From assembly GCF_000420045.1 (NCBI RefSeq), contig NZ_ATUE01000005.1:496001-560000 (forward strand): a stretch of DNA of 64,000 bases, in the 5' to 3' direction. Shown here in pieces: positions 51,464 to 58,562 of this stretch; within the stretch, counting starts at the first letter, position 1, and each line of letters starts with the position of its first letter. The DNA is from Perlucidibaca piscinae DSM 21586 (GTDB lineage Bacteria; Pseudomonadota; Gammaproteobacteria; Pseudomonadales; Moraxellaceae). Made by a program: the position numbers and the translations under genes. Below the pieces are notes generated by a model. It had not been told where the DNA came from. It worked only from the letters and a program-made list of their open reading frames with translations, and did not search any database.

Positions 51464-51766
51464 TTACTTGCCGGCGCCACACTTGCCTTCACCGCACTTG
51501 CCTTCCGGGGCCTTCTTGTCGGCGCCGCACTTGGCTTCACCGCACTTGCCTTCGGCGGCCTTCTTGTCGGCACCGCACTTGCCTTCGCCACACTTGCCTT
51601 CAGCGGCCTTCTTGCCGCCGCACTTGGCTTCGCCACACTTGCCTTCGGCATGGTGGTTGGCGGTGATTTCCGGCATCGGGGACGGCGCCTGGGCGGCCTG
51701 GGCCACGCTGGCAACGGACAGGGCGAGCATGGCGGCGATCGGAGTCAGGGTCTTCAGCGTATTCAT
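51464..51766 (-). CDS. hvfA: HvfA/bufferin-type Cys-rich precursor peptide with EGKCG repeats
   Basis: The 100-residue protein has a Sec signal peptide (1-24 or 25, SVAQA) and a low-complexity mature part with eight cysteines (44, 49, 59, 64, 75, 80, 91, 96), each in an E-(G/A)-K-C-G unit, as four pairs separated by Lys/Ala linkers. A His pair (38-39) precedes them. The EGKCG motif is the MNIO substrate in Haemophilus HvfA, and related secreted peptides bind copper. GAGGA lies seven bases before the ATG at 51766; a TTG two codons upstream is less likely. It heads the operon with the DUF692 and DUF2063 genes. Confidence 0.92.
   Translation of the reverse strand: MNTLKTLTPIAAMLALSVASVAQAAQAPSPMPEITANHHAEGKCGEAKCGGKKAAEGKCGEGKCGADKKAAEGKCGEAKCGADKKAPEGKCGEGKCGAGK
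51476..51646 (-). repeat. Tandem repeat within the EGKCG peptide gene
   Basis: The DNA encodes four imperfect units of about 45-50 bases, each giving a Cys pair (residues 41-97). The nucleotide identity between units is high enough for slippage or recombination to change the copy number of the peptide modules. Confidence 0.85.
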
Positions 51767-51873
51767 GATCAATTCCTCGGGGTGGGGGCGTCGCGACCGG
51801 ATCTGCCTGCCGCGCTCAGTGATTGGATGCGCGGATGGCGTGGTCTGTTACAGCGTGTCGACTTCTTTTTTTC

Positions 51874-51901
51874 TGTAATGCCGTGGCGGCAATCGCGTCA
51901 T
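51874..51901 (+). promoter_or_regulatory. ECF-type promoter candidate of the doxX gene
   Basis: TGTAAT (51874-51879) and CGTCAT (51896-51901) are spaced by 16 bases, the pattern of many ECF sigma promoters (TGTAAC/CGTC). The predicted start is about 32 bases before the doxX ATG. On the other strand TGTAAC (51852 down to 51847) with CGCATC 15 bases later could serve the EGKCG operon, with a poorer -10. Confidence 0.4.
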
Positions 51902-51939
51902 AACGGTAACACGATGACTTTCAAGCCGGGAGCTGCCCC

Positions 51940-52560
51940 ATGATCACCTGTCACCTGCGTGGAATCGATGCCTGGCTGAGCCGTCAGCTGACCCCGTTGC
52001 GTCATCTCGACGGCCTGCCGTCGCTGGCGTTGCGGCTGTATCTGGTGCCGGTATTCTGGATGGCTGGATCCACCAAGTTTCTGAATTTCCAGGACACGGT
52101 GCAGTGGTTCGGCGATGTCGATCATGGCCTCGGCCTGCCGCTGCCCTGGCTGATGGCAGCGCTGGCGACGGCCGCCGAGCTGGCGGGGGCGCTGCTGCTG
52201 GCGGCCGGGCTGGCGACGCGCTGGATCTGCCTGCCGCTGCTGGTGACGATGGCGGTCGCGGCGATCACCGTGCATCTGGACAACGGCTGGCAGGCCATCG
52301 CCGACCCGGGGGCGCCGTTTGCCAACGCCCAGGTGCTGGCGTCGGCGGAGCGCCTCGATCGTGCGCGGGAACTGCTCCAGGCCCACGGCAACTATGACTG
52401 GCTGACGGCCAGCGGCTCCTTCGTCATTCTCAACAACGGCATCGAGTTTGCCGTCACCTACGCGGTCATGCTGCTGGCACTGGTCGTGCTCGGCGGTGGC
52501 CGTTACGTCAGCCTGGACTGGTGGCTGGCGCGCTGGCTGCGCCGGCCGCCGTCAGTGTGA
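51940..52560 (+). CDS. DoxX family membrane protein (HvfX/BufD-like)
   Basis: The 206-residue protein has four membrane segments in the DoxX pattern: LALRLYLVPVFWMAGSTKFLN (in parts near 28-48, with the G-x-x-K-F site), LMAALATAAELAGALLLAAGLATRW (near 71-95), LPLLVTMAVAAITVHL (near 98-113) and a C-terminal segment near 170-188. DoxX proteins accompany bufferin/HvfA loci and may work with periplasmic metal or thiol redox. GGGAG is seven bases before the ATG. It is divergent from the peptide operon and its end overlaps the anti-sigma gene by nine bases. Confidence 0.88.
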   Translation: MITCHLRGIDAWLSRQLTPLRHLDGLPSLALRLYLVPVFWMAGSTKFLNFQDTVQWFGDVDHGLGLPLPWLMAALATAAELAGALLLAAGLATRWICLPLLVTMAVAAITVHLDNGWQAIADPGAPFANAQVLASAERLDRARELLQAHGNYDWLTASGSFVILNNGIEFAVTYAVMLLALVVLGGGRYVSLDWWLARWLRRPPSV

Positions 52561-52806
52561 ATGGTCGTGGTCGTGCGGGCCGTGCTCATGCCGGAGTGCG
52601 GCCAGCCAGGCCTGGATCTGCTCCTCGCTGGCCGGTTTCGCCGGGCGTCGCCCCAGCGCCCGCAGCATGGTCAGCACCTGGATCACCGCGAGCCGGCAGT
52701 TGCCGCACTGGATCAGGTGCCAGACCACCTGCAGGTTGACGCGCCAGGGCAGGGCGCCACAGAGGAACTCGGTGGCATTGGTGCCGACATCGCGACAGTT
52801 CAGCAT
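52552..52806 (-). CDS. Short zinc-finger anti-sigma factor with a His-rich tail
   Basis: The 84-residue protein has the ZAS-type HxxxCxxC motif as HLIQCGNC (near 30-37) with a Cys near the N-terminus (Cys4) and no membrane segment, matching small cytoplasmic zf-HC2 anti-sigma factors. It ends with a histidine/aspartate-rich run (HEHGPHDHDHSH), a likely metal ligand set. It overlaps the upstream ECF sigma gene by seven bases, so the pair is translated together. I infer it releases the sigma factor on metal or redox change. Its stop overlaps the convergent doxX gene. Confidence 0.75.
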   Translation of the reverse strand: MLNCRDVGTNATEFLCGALPWRVNLQVVWHLIQCGNCRLAVIQVLTMLRALGRRPAKPASEEQIQAWLAALRHEHGPHDHDHSH

Positions 52807-53450
52807 TCTCCCGTCTCCTCGTAGCGCGACACCATGGTGAAGATGCGCATCCGTGCCCTGTGCAGCAGCACACGGAAATTGGACGGAGAAACCGACAGCG
52901 TGTTACAGATTTCGGCAGGCGACAGTCCTTCGATGTCCTTCAGCACCAGCGCCATGCGCTGACCCTCCGGCAGATCGTCCATGTGGTGTTCCAGACAGTC
53001 CTGCAGGACATGCGCCTGCAGCAGGGCGTCCGGGGTGTCGTCGGTCCAGCGCTGGAACTGCACGGCCCAGTGCATGCCGAAACGACCGCCTTCGACGAAG
53101 GCGTTGGCGAGCGGATCGTGTTCGCTTTCCAGGCCCTCCAGCGACACTTCGCGCTGCTGCTGACGCAGATGGTTGTAGGTCTTGTTGATGGTGATGCGCA
53201 CCAGCCAGGTCTTCAGGCTGGAGCGGCCCTCGAACTGGGCGATGGCGCCATGCACCGAGATCCAGGCATCCTGCACGGCATCCTCGGCATGGCGGGCGGA
53301 GACGGCACGGGCGGCGGCCAGCATCGCGCCACCATGACGGCGCATGGCCTCATGGTAGGCGTCGTGGTCATTGGCACGCAGGCCGGCGAGCAGTTCCTGC
53401 TCGCTGCTGCTGGCGTTGAAGCGTGTTCCGGGCGGACGTTGCGAGGCCAT
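52800..53450 (-). CDS. ECF-family RNA polymerase sigma factor
   Basis: The roughly 216-residue protein has sigma region 2 (HAEDAVQDAWISVHGAI near 54, GRSSLKTWLVRITINKTYNHLR in parts near 75-96) and region 4 (LPEGQRMALVLKDIEGLSPAEI, in parts near 159-180, and SNFRVLLHRAR near 190). It has the extra loop near 105-140 seen in the copper/peptide-linked SigF-type ECFs. ATG at 53450 was chosen because AAGG is six bases before it; one two codons earlier abuts the AAGG. It most likely directs the HvfA-type locus and doxX. Confidence 0.88.
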   Translation of the reverse strand: MASQRPPGTRFNASSSEQELLAGLRANDHDAYHEAMRRHGGAMLAAARAVSARHAEDAVQDAWISVHGAIAQFEGRSSLKTWLVRITINKTYNHLRQQQREVSLEGLESEHDPLANAFVEGGRFGMHWAVQFQRWTDDTPDALLQAHVLQDCLEHHMDDLPEGQRMALVLKDIEGLSPAEICNTLSVSPSNFRVLLHRARMRIFTMVSRYEETGEC

Positions 53451-53474
53451 GTGCATCCTTGGGTCGGCAGGTTT

Positions 53475-54290
53475 TCAGGGGGTGTTCAGGCGCTGGCGTC
53501 CGGCATGATCACGGGCGAATTGCCGGGCCACGCGGCCGCTGCGCGAGGCACGCGTCTGCGCCCAGCGCAAGGCCTCGCCGCGCACGCTGTCATTCCACTC
53601 CGGGCAGTTCAGCGCTTGGAGATGATGCCTCACCAGCATCAGGTAGTCATCCTGATTGAATGCCAGGAACGAGAGCCAGAGTCCGAAGCGCTCCGACAGC
53701 GAGATCTTCTCTTCCGTGGATTCGCCCGGATGCACCTCGTCGTCTATCCACTGGTATTCGCGGTTGTCGGCCTGCAGCGTCGGCATCAGGAAGCGACGGT
53801 TGCTGGTGGCGTAGATCACCACGTTGTCGGCGGCCTCCTCGATGCCGCCGTCGAGGGCGGTCTTGAGCGCGATCAGGGCCGGGTCCTGGCTGGCTACCGA
53901 GAAGTCGTCGACATAGAGAATGAAGCGCTCGGGGCGGCCACGCAGCGGTGCCACGATGTCCGGCAGCTCGGCCAGGTCATGCGGAGCCACTTCGATCAGG
54001 CGCAATCCCTGGTCGGCGTAGGCATTGAGCAGGGCCTTGACCAGGGTCGACTTGCCGGTGCCGCGTGCGCCGGTGAGTAGGGCATGGTTGCAGGGCAGGC
54101 CGCGCACGAACTGTTCGGTGTTGCGCCGCAGCAACTCCTTCTGGCGCTCGATGCCGAGCAGGCTGGCCAGGGTGGTCCGGTCCACGGCAGTGACCGGCTG
54201 CAGGCGACCCTGACGCCAGCGCCAGGCCAGGGTGTCCGGCGTGTCGAAGGCATTCAGGCAGGAGGTGGTGTTCGGGTCCATCATCGGCAT
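53475..54290 (-). CDS. DUF815 family AAA ATPase
   Basis: The roughly 271-residue protein has Walker A TGARGTGKSTLVKALL near 75 (GARGTGKST), an acidic Walker B FILYVDDFSV near 120, and sensor motif NVVIYATSNRRFLMP near 155 (as YATSNRR). These are the DUF815 signature. Members act as small AAA ATPases of unknown job. The start is uncertain: ATG at 54290 and two more within nine bases lack a good ribosome-binding site. It precedes the sigma gene by 24 bases on the same strand and may not share its promoter. Confidence 0.88.
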   Translation of the reverse strand: MPMMDPNTTSCLNAFDTPDTLAWRWRQGRLQPVTAVDRTTLASLLGIERQKELLRRNTEQFVRGLPCNHALLTGARGTGKSTLVKALLNAYADQGLRLIEVAPHDLAELPDIVAPLRGRPERFILYVDDFSVASQDPALIALKTALDGGIEEAADNVVIYATSNRRFLMPTLQADNREYQWIDDEVHPGESTEEKISLSERFGLWLSFLAFNQDDYLMLVRHHLQALNCPEWNDSVRGEALRWAQTRASRSGRVARQFARDHAGRQRLNTP

Positions 54291-54359
54291 CCGGAAACGG
54301 CGGAGAGCGCCGAGTATAGGATGCGCGTGGCGCCGTAGCAGCCCCCGGCGAGCGGGCAC

Positions 54360-54385
54360 AAAAAAGCCCGGACTGGCCGGGCTTT
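54360..54385 (-). terminator. Rho-independent terminator of rpmB-rpmG
   Basis: On the minus strand AAAGCCCGG, a 5-base loop CCAGT and CCGGGCTTT form a 9-bp stem that runs into six Ts (54365 down to 54360). It lies 18 bases after the rpmG stop codon. Confidence 0.85.
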
Positions 54386-54403
54386 CTCGCGGTTGCCGAT
54401 CAA

Positions 54404-54559
54404 TTACTTGATCTTGGCTTCCTTGAACAGCACGTGCTGGCGAATCTTGGGATCAAACTTCTTGATCTCCATCTTGCCCGGCATGGTGCGCTTGTTCTTG
54501 GTGGTGGTGTAGAAGTAGCCGGTACCGGCGGTCGACACCAGACGGATCTTGTCACGCAT
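54404..54559 (-). CDS. rpmG: 50S ribosomal protein L33
   Basis: A 51-residue frame, MRDKIRLVST... ending in LFKEAKIK, matches L33 of gammaproteobacteria: GTGYFYTTTKNKR in the middle and MEIKKFDPKIRQHV near residues 30-43. It is the version without the zinc-binding Cys pairs. It lies 28 bases after rpmB in the conserved rpmB-rpmG pair and before a strong terminator. Confidence 0.95.
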   Translation of the reverse strand: MRDKIRLVSTAGTGYFYTTTKNKRTMPGKMEIKKFDPKIRQHVLFKEAKIK

Positions 54560-54587
54560 GGTCTTATCTCCTCAGCCGTGTCGGCTA

Positions 54588-54824
54588 TTAAACCTTGACG
54601 CCCTGGGCGCGCAGATCAGCCACGACGGCATCCACACCCAGCTTGTCGATGGTGCGCATGCCCTTGGTGGTCACGCGCAGACGCACGAAACGCTTCTCGC
54701 TTTCCAGCCAGAAACGGTGGTAGTGCAGATTCGGTTCGAAGCGGCGCTTCGTCTTGTTGTTGGCGTGCGACACGTTGTTGCCAACGATCGGACGCTTGCC
54801 GGTAACCTGGCAAACCTTGGACAT
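54588..54824 (-). CDS. rpmB: 50S ribosomal protein L28
   Basis: The 78-residue protein begins MSKVCQVTGKRPIVGNN, followed by SHANNKTKRRFEPNLH and RFVRLRVTTKGMRTIDK, all standard for L28. It is a large-subunit ribosomal protein. Start at 54824 is the family start; upstream codons in frame are not conserved. It is cotranscribed with rpmG. Confidence 0.97.
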   Translation of the reverse strand: MSKVCQVTGKRPIVGNNVSHANNKTKRRFEPNLHYHRFWLESEKRFVRLRVTTKGMRTIDKLGVDAVVADLRAQGVKV

Positions 54825-54935
54825 TTCTCGTCTCCGCGATGCAATTCTGTTCGCCGCCCCGTGCGGCGATGCGACGCCGACGAAAAAGCCGGCTGACAGC
54901 AAGGGCGCGTTTTATACCAGAACCCGGGATGCGCT

Positions 54936-55982
54936 TCAACGCAAATGCCGAAATTTTGTGCCGGCGTCTGCATGCGCCTGCGTCTGCCACTGGCTGGGGG
55001 TCATGCCTTTCCAGCGCCGGAAGGCATGCAGAAAGCTGGCCGGCTCGGCATAGCCCAGGCGTTCCGCGACCTGCATGACGCTGAGGTGGTGGGTGCCAAG
55101 CAGTTCCTCGGCCAGGGTCACGCGCACCTCGTCGACCAGGGTACGGAACGAGGTGCCTTCCGCCGCCAGATGACGATGCAGGCTGCGCAGGCTGTGGTGC
55201 AGGCTGACGGCAACCTCCTGCATGGCCGGAATGCGGCCGGGTTCGCGCAGCAGCTGGTCGCGGACCTGGCCGGCCACGCCGGTACGGGCACGGCGTTGCT
55301 GCAGCAGCAGACGGCACTGCTTCATGCAGAAGCTGGCGGTGACCGGATTGGCCTGGGGCAGGGGCAGATCGAGCAGGCTGCCGGGGATGACGGTGGTGTT
55401 GCGCCTGCCGCCAAAGCGCAGCTGCTCGCCCAGCACCTCGGCGTAGCAGGCGCGGCGCTGGTCCTCGGCAAAGGTCAGCTCGATCTGCGCCATCGGCAGC
55501 GGGCTGGCGAACAGCTCGCGCTGTATGGTCTGGATGGCGGCCAGCTCGCGCTCGATCATGAAGCGCTGCATGTCGGCCGGCAGGTCGTCGGCATCAATGA
55601 TCAGGCGCAGGTCCCTGCCGTCGGGTTCCGCGCTGATGCGGCAGAAGGCGAAGGTCAGCTCGATGGTGCCCAGTCCGAGCTCGATGGCGCTGCGCAGGGT
55701 CTGGCTGCTGAGCAGGGCGAAGCCCCAGATGCCGTAGCTGCTGAGGTGGTAGCGCAGACCGGCCTGCAGGCCGGGGCAGCTGTTCTCGCCAAGCTGCTGC
55801 TGCACGTGGCGGGCTACCTGCAGCTCTTCGCCGGCTTCCAGGGTCAGGGCCGGATCGGCGAGCAGGGCGGGCGTCAGACGCGTGCCTTCAAGGCAGCGCG
55901 CGGGATCCAGCCCGTGCGCTGCCGCCAGTTCGAGCAGGATCTGCACGCTGGCGCTGGAGCGCGGAAAGTCCCAATGCCGCAT
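54936..55982 (-). CDS. AraC family transcriptional regulator
   Basis: The 348-residue protein has an N-terminal arabinose-binding-like domain (PF12625 type, about 20-210) and a C-terminal AraC HTH pair (about 245-335): AVSLHHSLRSLHRHLAAEGTSFR (in parts near 258-280, as SLRSLHRHLAAEGTSF), AEELLGTHHLSVMQVAERLGY near 293, and FLHAFRRWKGMTPSQW near 316. This subtype often activates alkane, sterol or ester catabolic genes. It is divergent from a Baeyer-Villiger-type monooxygenase gene, its likely target. Confidence 0.9.
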   Translation of the reverse strand: MRHWDFPRSSASVQILLELAAAHGLDPARCLEGTRLTPALLADPALTLEAGEELQVARHVQQQLGENSCPGLQAGLRYHLSSYGIWGFALLSSQTLRSAIELGLGTIELTFAFCRISAEPDGRDLRLIIDADDLPADMQRFMIERELAAIQTIQRELFASPLPMAQIELTFAEDQRRACYAEVLGEQLRFGGRRNTTVIPGSLLDLPLPQANPVTASFCMKQCRLLLQQRRARTGVAGQVRDQLLREPGRIPAMQEVAVSLHHSLRSLHRHLAAEGTSFRTLVDEVRVTLAEELLGTHHLSVMQVAERLGYAEPASFLHAFRRWKGMTPSQWQTQAHADAGTKFRHLR

Positions 55983-56014
55983 GAGGCACTCGCTGAATGG
56001 GGTGATTGGCAGAA

Positions 56015-56049
56015 AATATCAATATCCTGGCCGGTGCGGCCACTATAAT
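56015..56049 (+). promoter_or_regulatory. Activator-dependent promoter candidate of the monooxygenase gene
   Basis: A perfect -10 TATAAT lies at 56044-56049, but there is no -35 at 16-18 bases upstream. A tandem repeat AATATC-AATATC (56015-56026) sits at the -35 position, as expected for an AraC-type activator site. It is 63 bases from the monooxygenase ATG. Confidence 0.45.
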
Positions 56050-56111
56050 TCGCGCCCGCCGGCGGTACCCTGTGCGCCGGTCATTCATCAGACGAACAGA
56101 GGTGGCGTGCC

Positions 56112-57575
56112 ATGACATCCCAGGCTGTGCTGGATGCACTCATCATTGGTACCGGATTTGCGGGTGTCGGCATGGCCGTGCAGCTGCAGGAAGCCGGCAT
56201 TGACAACTATCTGGTGCTGGAGCGTGCCGGCGATGTCGGTGGCGTCTGGCGCGACAACGTCTACCCGGGGGCCGCCTGCGACGTGCCGTCCCACCTCTAT
56301 TCCTATTCCTTCGCGCAGAATCCGGCGTGGTCACGCAAGTTTGCCGCCCAGCCGGAAATCCACCGCTATGTGCGCGACTGCGCGCAGCGTTTCGGGGTCA
56401 CCGCGAAGACCCGCTTCCACAGCGAGGTCGCCAGCGCCGCCTTCGACGCCGCAACCGGTCTGTGGACGGTGTTCCTGACCGATGGCACGGAATTCCGCAG
56501 CCGTGCCCTGATCACCGCCATGGGTCAGCTCAGCCAGCCGGCCATGCCGCGTGTGCCGGGCATGGAGCGTTTCAAGGGCGAGGTCTTCCACTCCGCGACC
56601 TGGCGTCATGACATCGACCTCACCGGCAAGCGCGTGGCCGTGGTCGGCACCGGTGCCAGCGCCATCCAGTTCGTGCCCGAGATCGTGCCCAAGGTGAAGA
56701 GCCTGGTGCTGTTCCAGCGCTCCGCGCCCTACGTCATTCCCAAGGGTGACCGTGCCTACCATGCGCTGGAGAAGCTGGCCTTCGCCCAGGCCGCGCTGCT
56801 GCAAAGCGGCAGTCGCGCCGTGCAGTTCCTGGTGCACGAGTCGCGCGCACTGGCCTTCACCTCGCTAAACAAGCTGATGAAGGTCATGGAGCTGCAGTTC
56901 AAGTTCAACCTGCGTCGCCAGATCAAGGATCCGGTGCTGCGCAAGACGCTGACCCCGGACTATCCGATGGGATGCAAGCGCATCCTGCTCTCCAACAACT
57001 ATTATCCGGCGCTGGCGCAGCCGCACGTGTCGGTGGTCAGCGGAGCCGTGCAGGCAGTGGATGCCACCGGCGTGATCGGTCCGGACGGTCGTCACCACGA
57101 GGTCGATGTCATCATCTACGGCACCGGCTTCAAGGCCACCGAGTTCCTGAACCCGCTGCAGATCACCGGTCTCAACGGCGTCAGCCTGCAGGAGCGCTGG
57201 AAGCAGGGCGCCGAGGCCTACCTCGGCATCACGGTGTCGGGTTTCCCGAACCTGTTCATGCTCTACGGCCCCAACACCAATCTGGGTCACAGCTCCATCA
57301 TCCTGATGCTGGAAGCCCAGATGGGCTACATTCGCCAGTGCGTCAGCCGTCTGCTTGCGGACAAGCTGCGCTACCTGAACGTCAAGCAGGGCGCCGAACA
57401 GCGCTTCAATGCCGATCTTCAGAAGCAGCTCAAGCAGTCGGTCTGGCAGGGCGGCTGCACCAGCTGGTACGTCAACGAGGCCGGCCGCAACGTGGCCAAC
57501 TGGCCGGGCTTCACGGTGACCTACCGTCTCCGTACCCAGCGCCCGGACTGGAACGATTATCAACAGGCATCCTGA
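56112..57575 (+). CDS. Flavin-containing monooxygenase (Baeyer-Villiger-like)
   Basis: The 487-residue protein has the FAD Rossmann motif IIGTGFAGVG (near 11-20), WRDNVYPGAACDVPSHLYS (near 47-65), the BVMO fingerprint FKGEVFHSATW (near 155-165), and a second NADPH Rossmann motif VGTGASAIQ near 178. It should insert one oxygen atom into ketones (or N/S-oxidise) with NADPH and FAD. The fingerprint F-x-G-x-x-x-H-x-x-x-W is complete. It is followed 27 bases later by an esterase gene, the usual pairing for ketone degradation through esters. Confidence 0.92.
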   Translation: MTSQAVLDALIIGTGFAGVGMAVQLQEAGIDNYLVLERAGDVGGVWRDNVYPGAACDVPSHLYSYSFAQNPAWSRKFAAQPEIHRYVRDCAQRFGVTAKTRFHSEVASAAFDAATGLWTVFLTDGTEFRSRALITAMGQLSQPAMPRVPGMERFKGEVFHSATWRHDIDLTGKRVAVVGTGASAIQFVPEIVPKVKSLVLFQRSAPYVIPKGDRAYHALEKLAFAQAALLQSGSRAVQFLVHESRALAFTSLNKLMKVMELQFKFNLRRQIKDPVLRKTLTPDYPMGCKRILLSNNYYPALAQPHVSVVSGAVQAVDATGVIGPDGRHHEVDVIIYGTGFKATEFLNPLQITGLNGVSLQERWKQGAEAYLGITVSGFPNLFMLYGPNTNLGHSSIILMLEAQMGYIRQCVSRLLADKLRYLNVKQGAEQRFNADLQKQLKQSVWQGGCTSWYVNEAGRNVANWPGFTVTYRLRTQRPDWNDYQQAS

Positions 57576-57602
57576 GTCAGGGTGCCGGGACAGGAGTCGC
57601 GC

Positions 57603-58559
57603 ATGAGCGAGTCAGTCGACAACCGACAGGTCATCACGCCCCAGCTCGAGGGTTCCAAGCGCCTGCAGAGCACGGTGGCGCGCACGGTCATTCCGCTGGT
57701 GCTGCGCAGCACCATCCGGCCGCTCTGGGCCAGCAAGGTGCCGATCGGCATGACCCGTCGCATCACCGGCGCCCTGCTCCACAACGGCTGGGTTCCGCGC
57801 GCCGCCAAGGTGTCCGAGACCCAGCTCGGCGGCATCCGCACCGAGCTCATCCTGCCCAAGTCCGGTGCCGGCGACCGCATCGTGTTCTTCGTGCACGGCG
57901 GCGGCTACGTGGTGTGCTCGCCGCGCACGCACCGTCCGCTGACCTCGCGCCTGTCGCTGGCGCTCAACGCCACCACCTACGTGCCGCATTACCGGCTGGC
58001 GCCCGAGCATGTCTTTCCGGCCGGTCTCAATGATGTGGTGGCGGCCTACAAGGGCATGCTGGCCAAGGGCATCAACCCGGCCAACGTCACCGTGATGGGC
58101 GACTCCGCCGGTGGCGGCCTGGCGCTGGCGATGACGCTGGCGCTGCGTGACCAGCAGGTGGCCCTGCCCGGCAAGCTGGTGCTGATCTCGCCGTGGACCG
58201 ACCTGACCCTGAGCGGCGAGACGCTGCGCAGCAAGGACAGCGCCGACCCCATGCTGACCTGGAAGTGGATCACCGGAAAGACGCCACTGTATACCGGTGG
58301 CGCCACCGATACCCGTCATCCACTGGTGTCGCCGCTGTTCGCCGACCTGCGCGGCCTGCCGCCTACGCTGGTTCAGGTGGGGTCGGAGGAGATCCTGCTC
58401 AGTGACTCCGAGCGCCTCGCCGAGCGTGCCGCGGAAGCCGGCTGGGATCTGCAGCTGAACGTCTGGGAAGGCATGTGGCATGACTTCCAGATGCTGGGCT
58501 CCATGCTGCCCGAGGCGGATGCCGCCATTGCCGACATCGCGCGTTTCGCGCGCGGCTGA
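57603..58559 (+). CDS. Alpha/beta hydrolase (hormone-sensitive-lipase-like esterase)
   Basis: The 318-residue protein has HGGGYVV (near 98-104), the nucleophile motif GDSAGGG (near 166-172), VQVGSEEILLSDS acidic site near 257-269, and WHDFQML with the His near 293. This is the HSL family with the HGGG oxyanion hole. It probably cleaves the ester made by the upstream monooxygenase. ATG at 57603 is preferred; an ATG seven codons upstream is in frame. It is convergent with a second AraC gene, four bases away. Confidence 0.88.
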   Translation: MSESVDNRQVITPQLEGSKRLQSTVARTVIPLVLRSTIRPLWASKVPIGMTRRITGALLHNGWVPRAAKVSETQLGGIRTELILPKSGAGDRIVFFVHGGGYVVCSPRTHRPLTSRLSLALNATTYVPHYRLAPEHVFPAGLNDVVAAYKGMLAKGINPANVTVMGDSAGGGLALAMTLALRDQQVALPGKLVLISPWTDLTLSGETLRSKDSADPMLTWKWITGKTPLYTGGATDTRHPLVSPLFADLRGLPPTLVQVGSEEILLSDSERLAERAAEAGWDLQLNVWEGMWHDFQMLGSMLPEADAAIADIARFARG

Positions 58560-58562
58560 GGC

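Noticed and set aside
51476..51646. Short regular repeats that might be a CRISPR array or noncoding satellite
   Set aside because: The units are in frame and code for EGKCG modules behind a signal peptide; there are no unique spacers.
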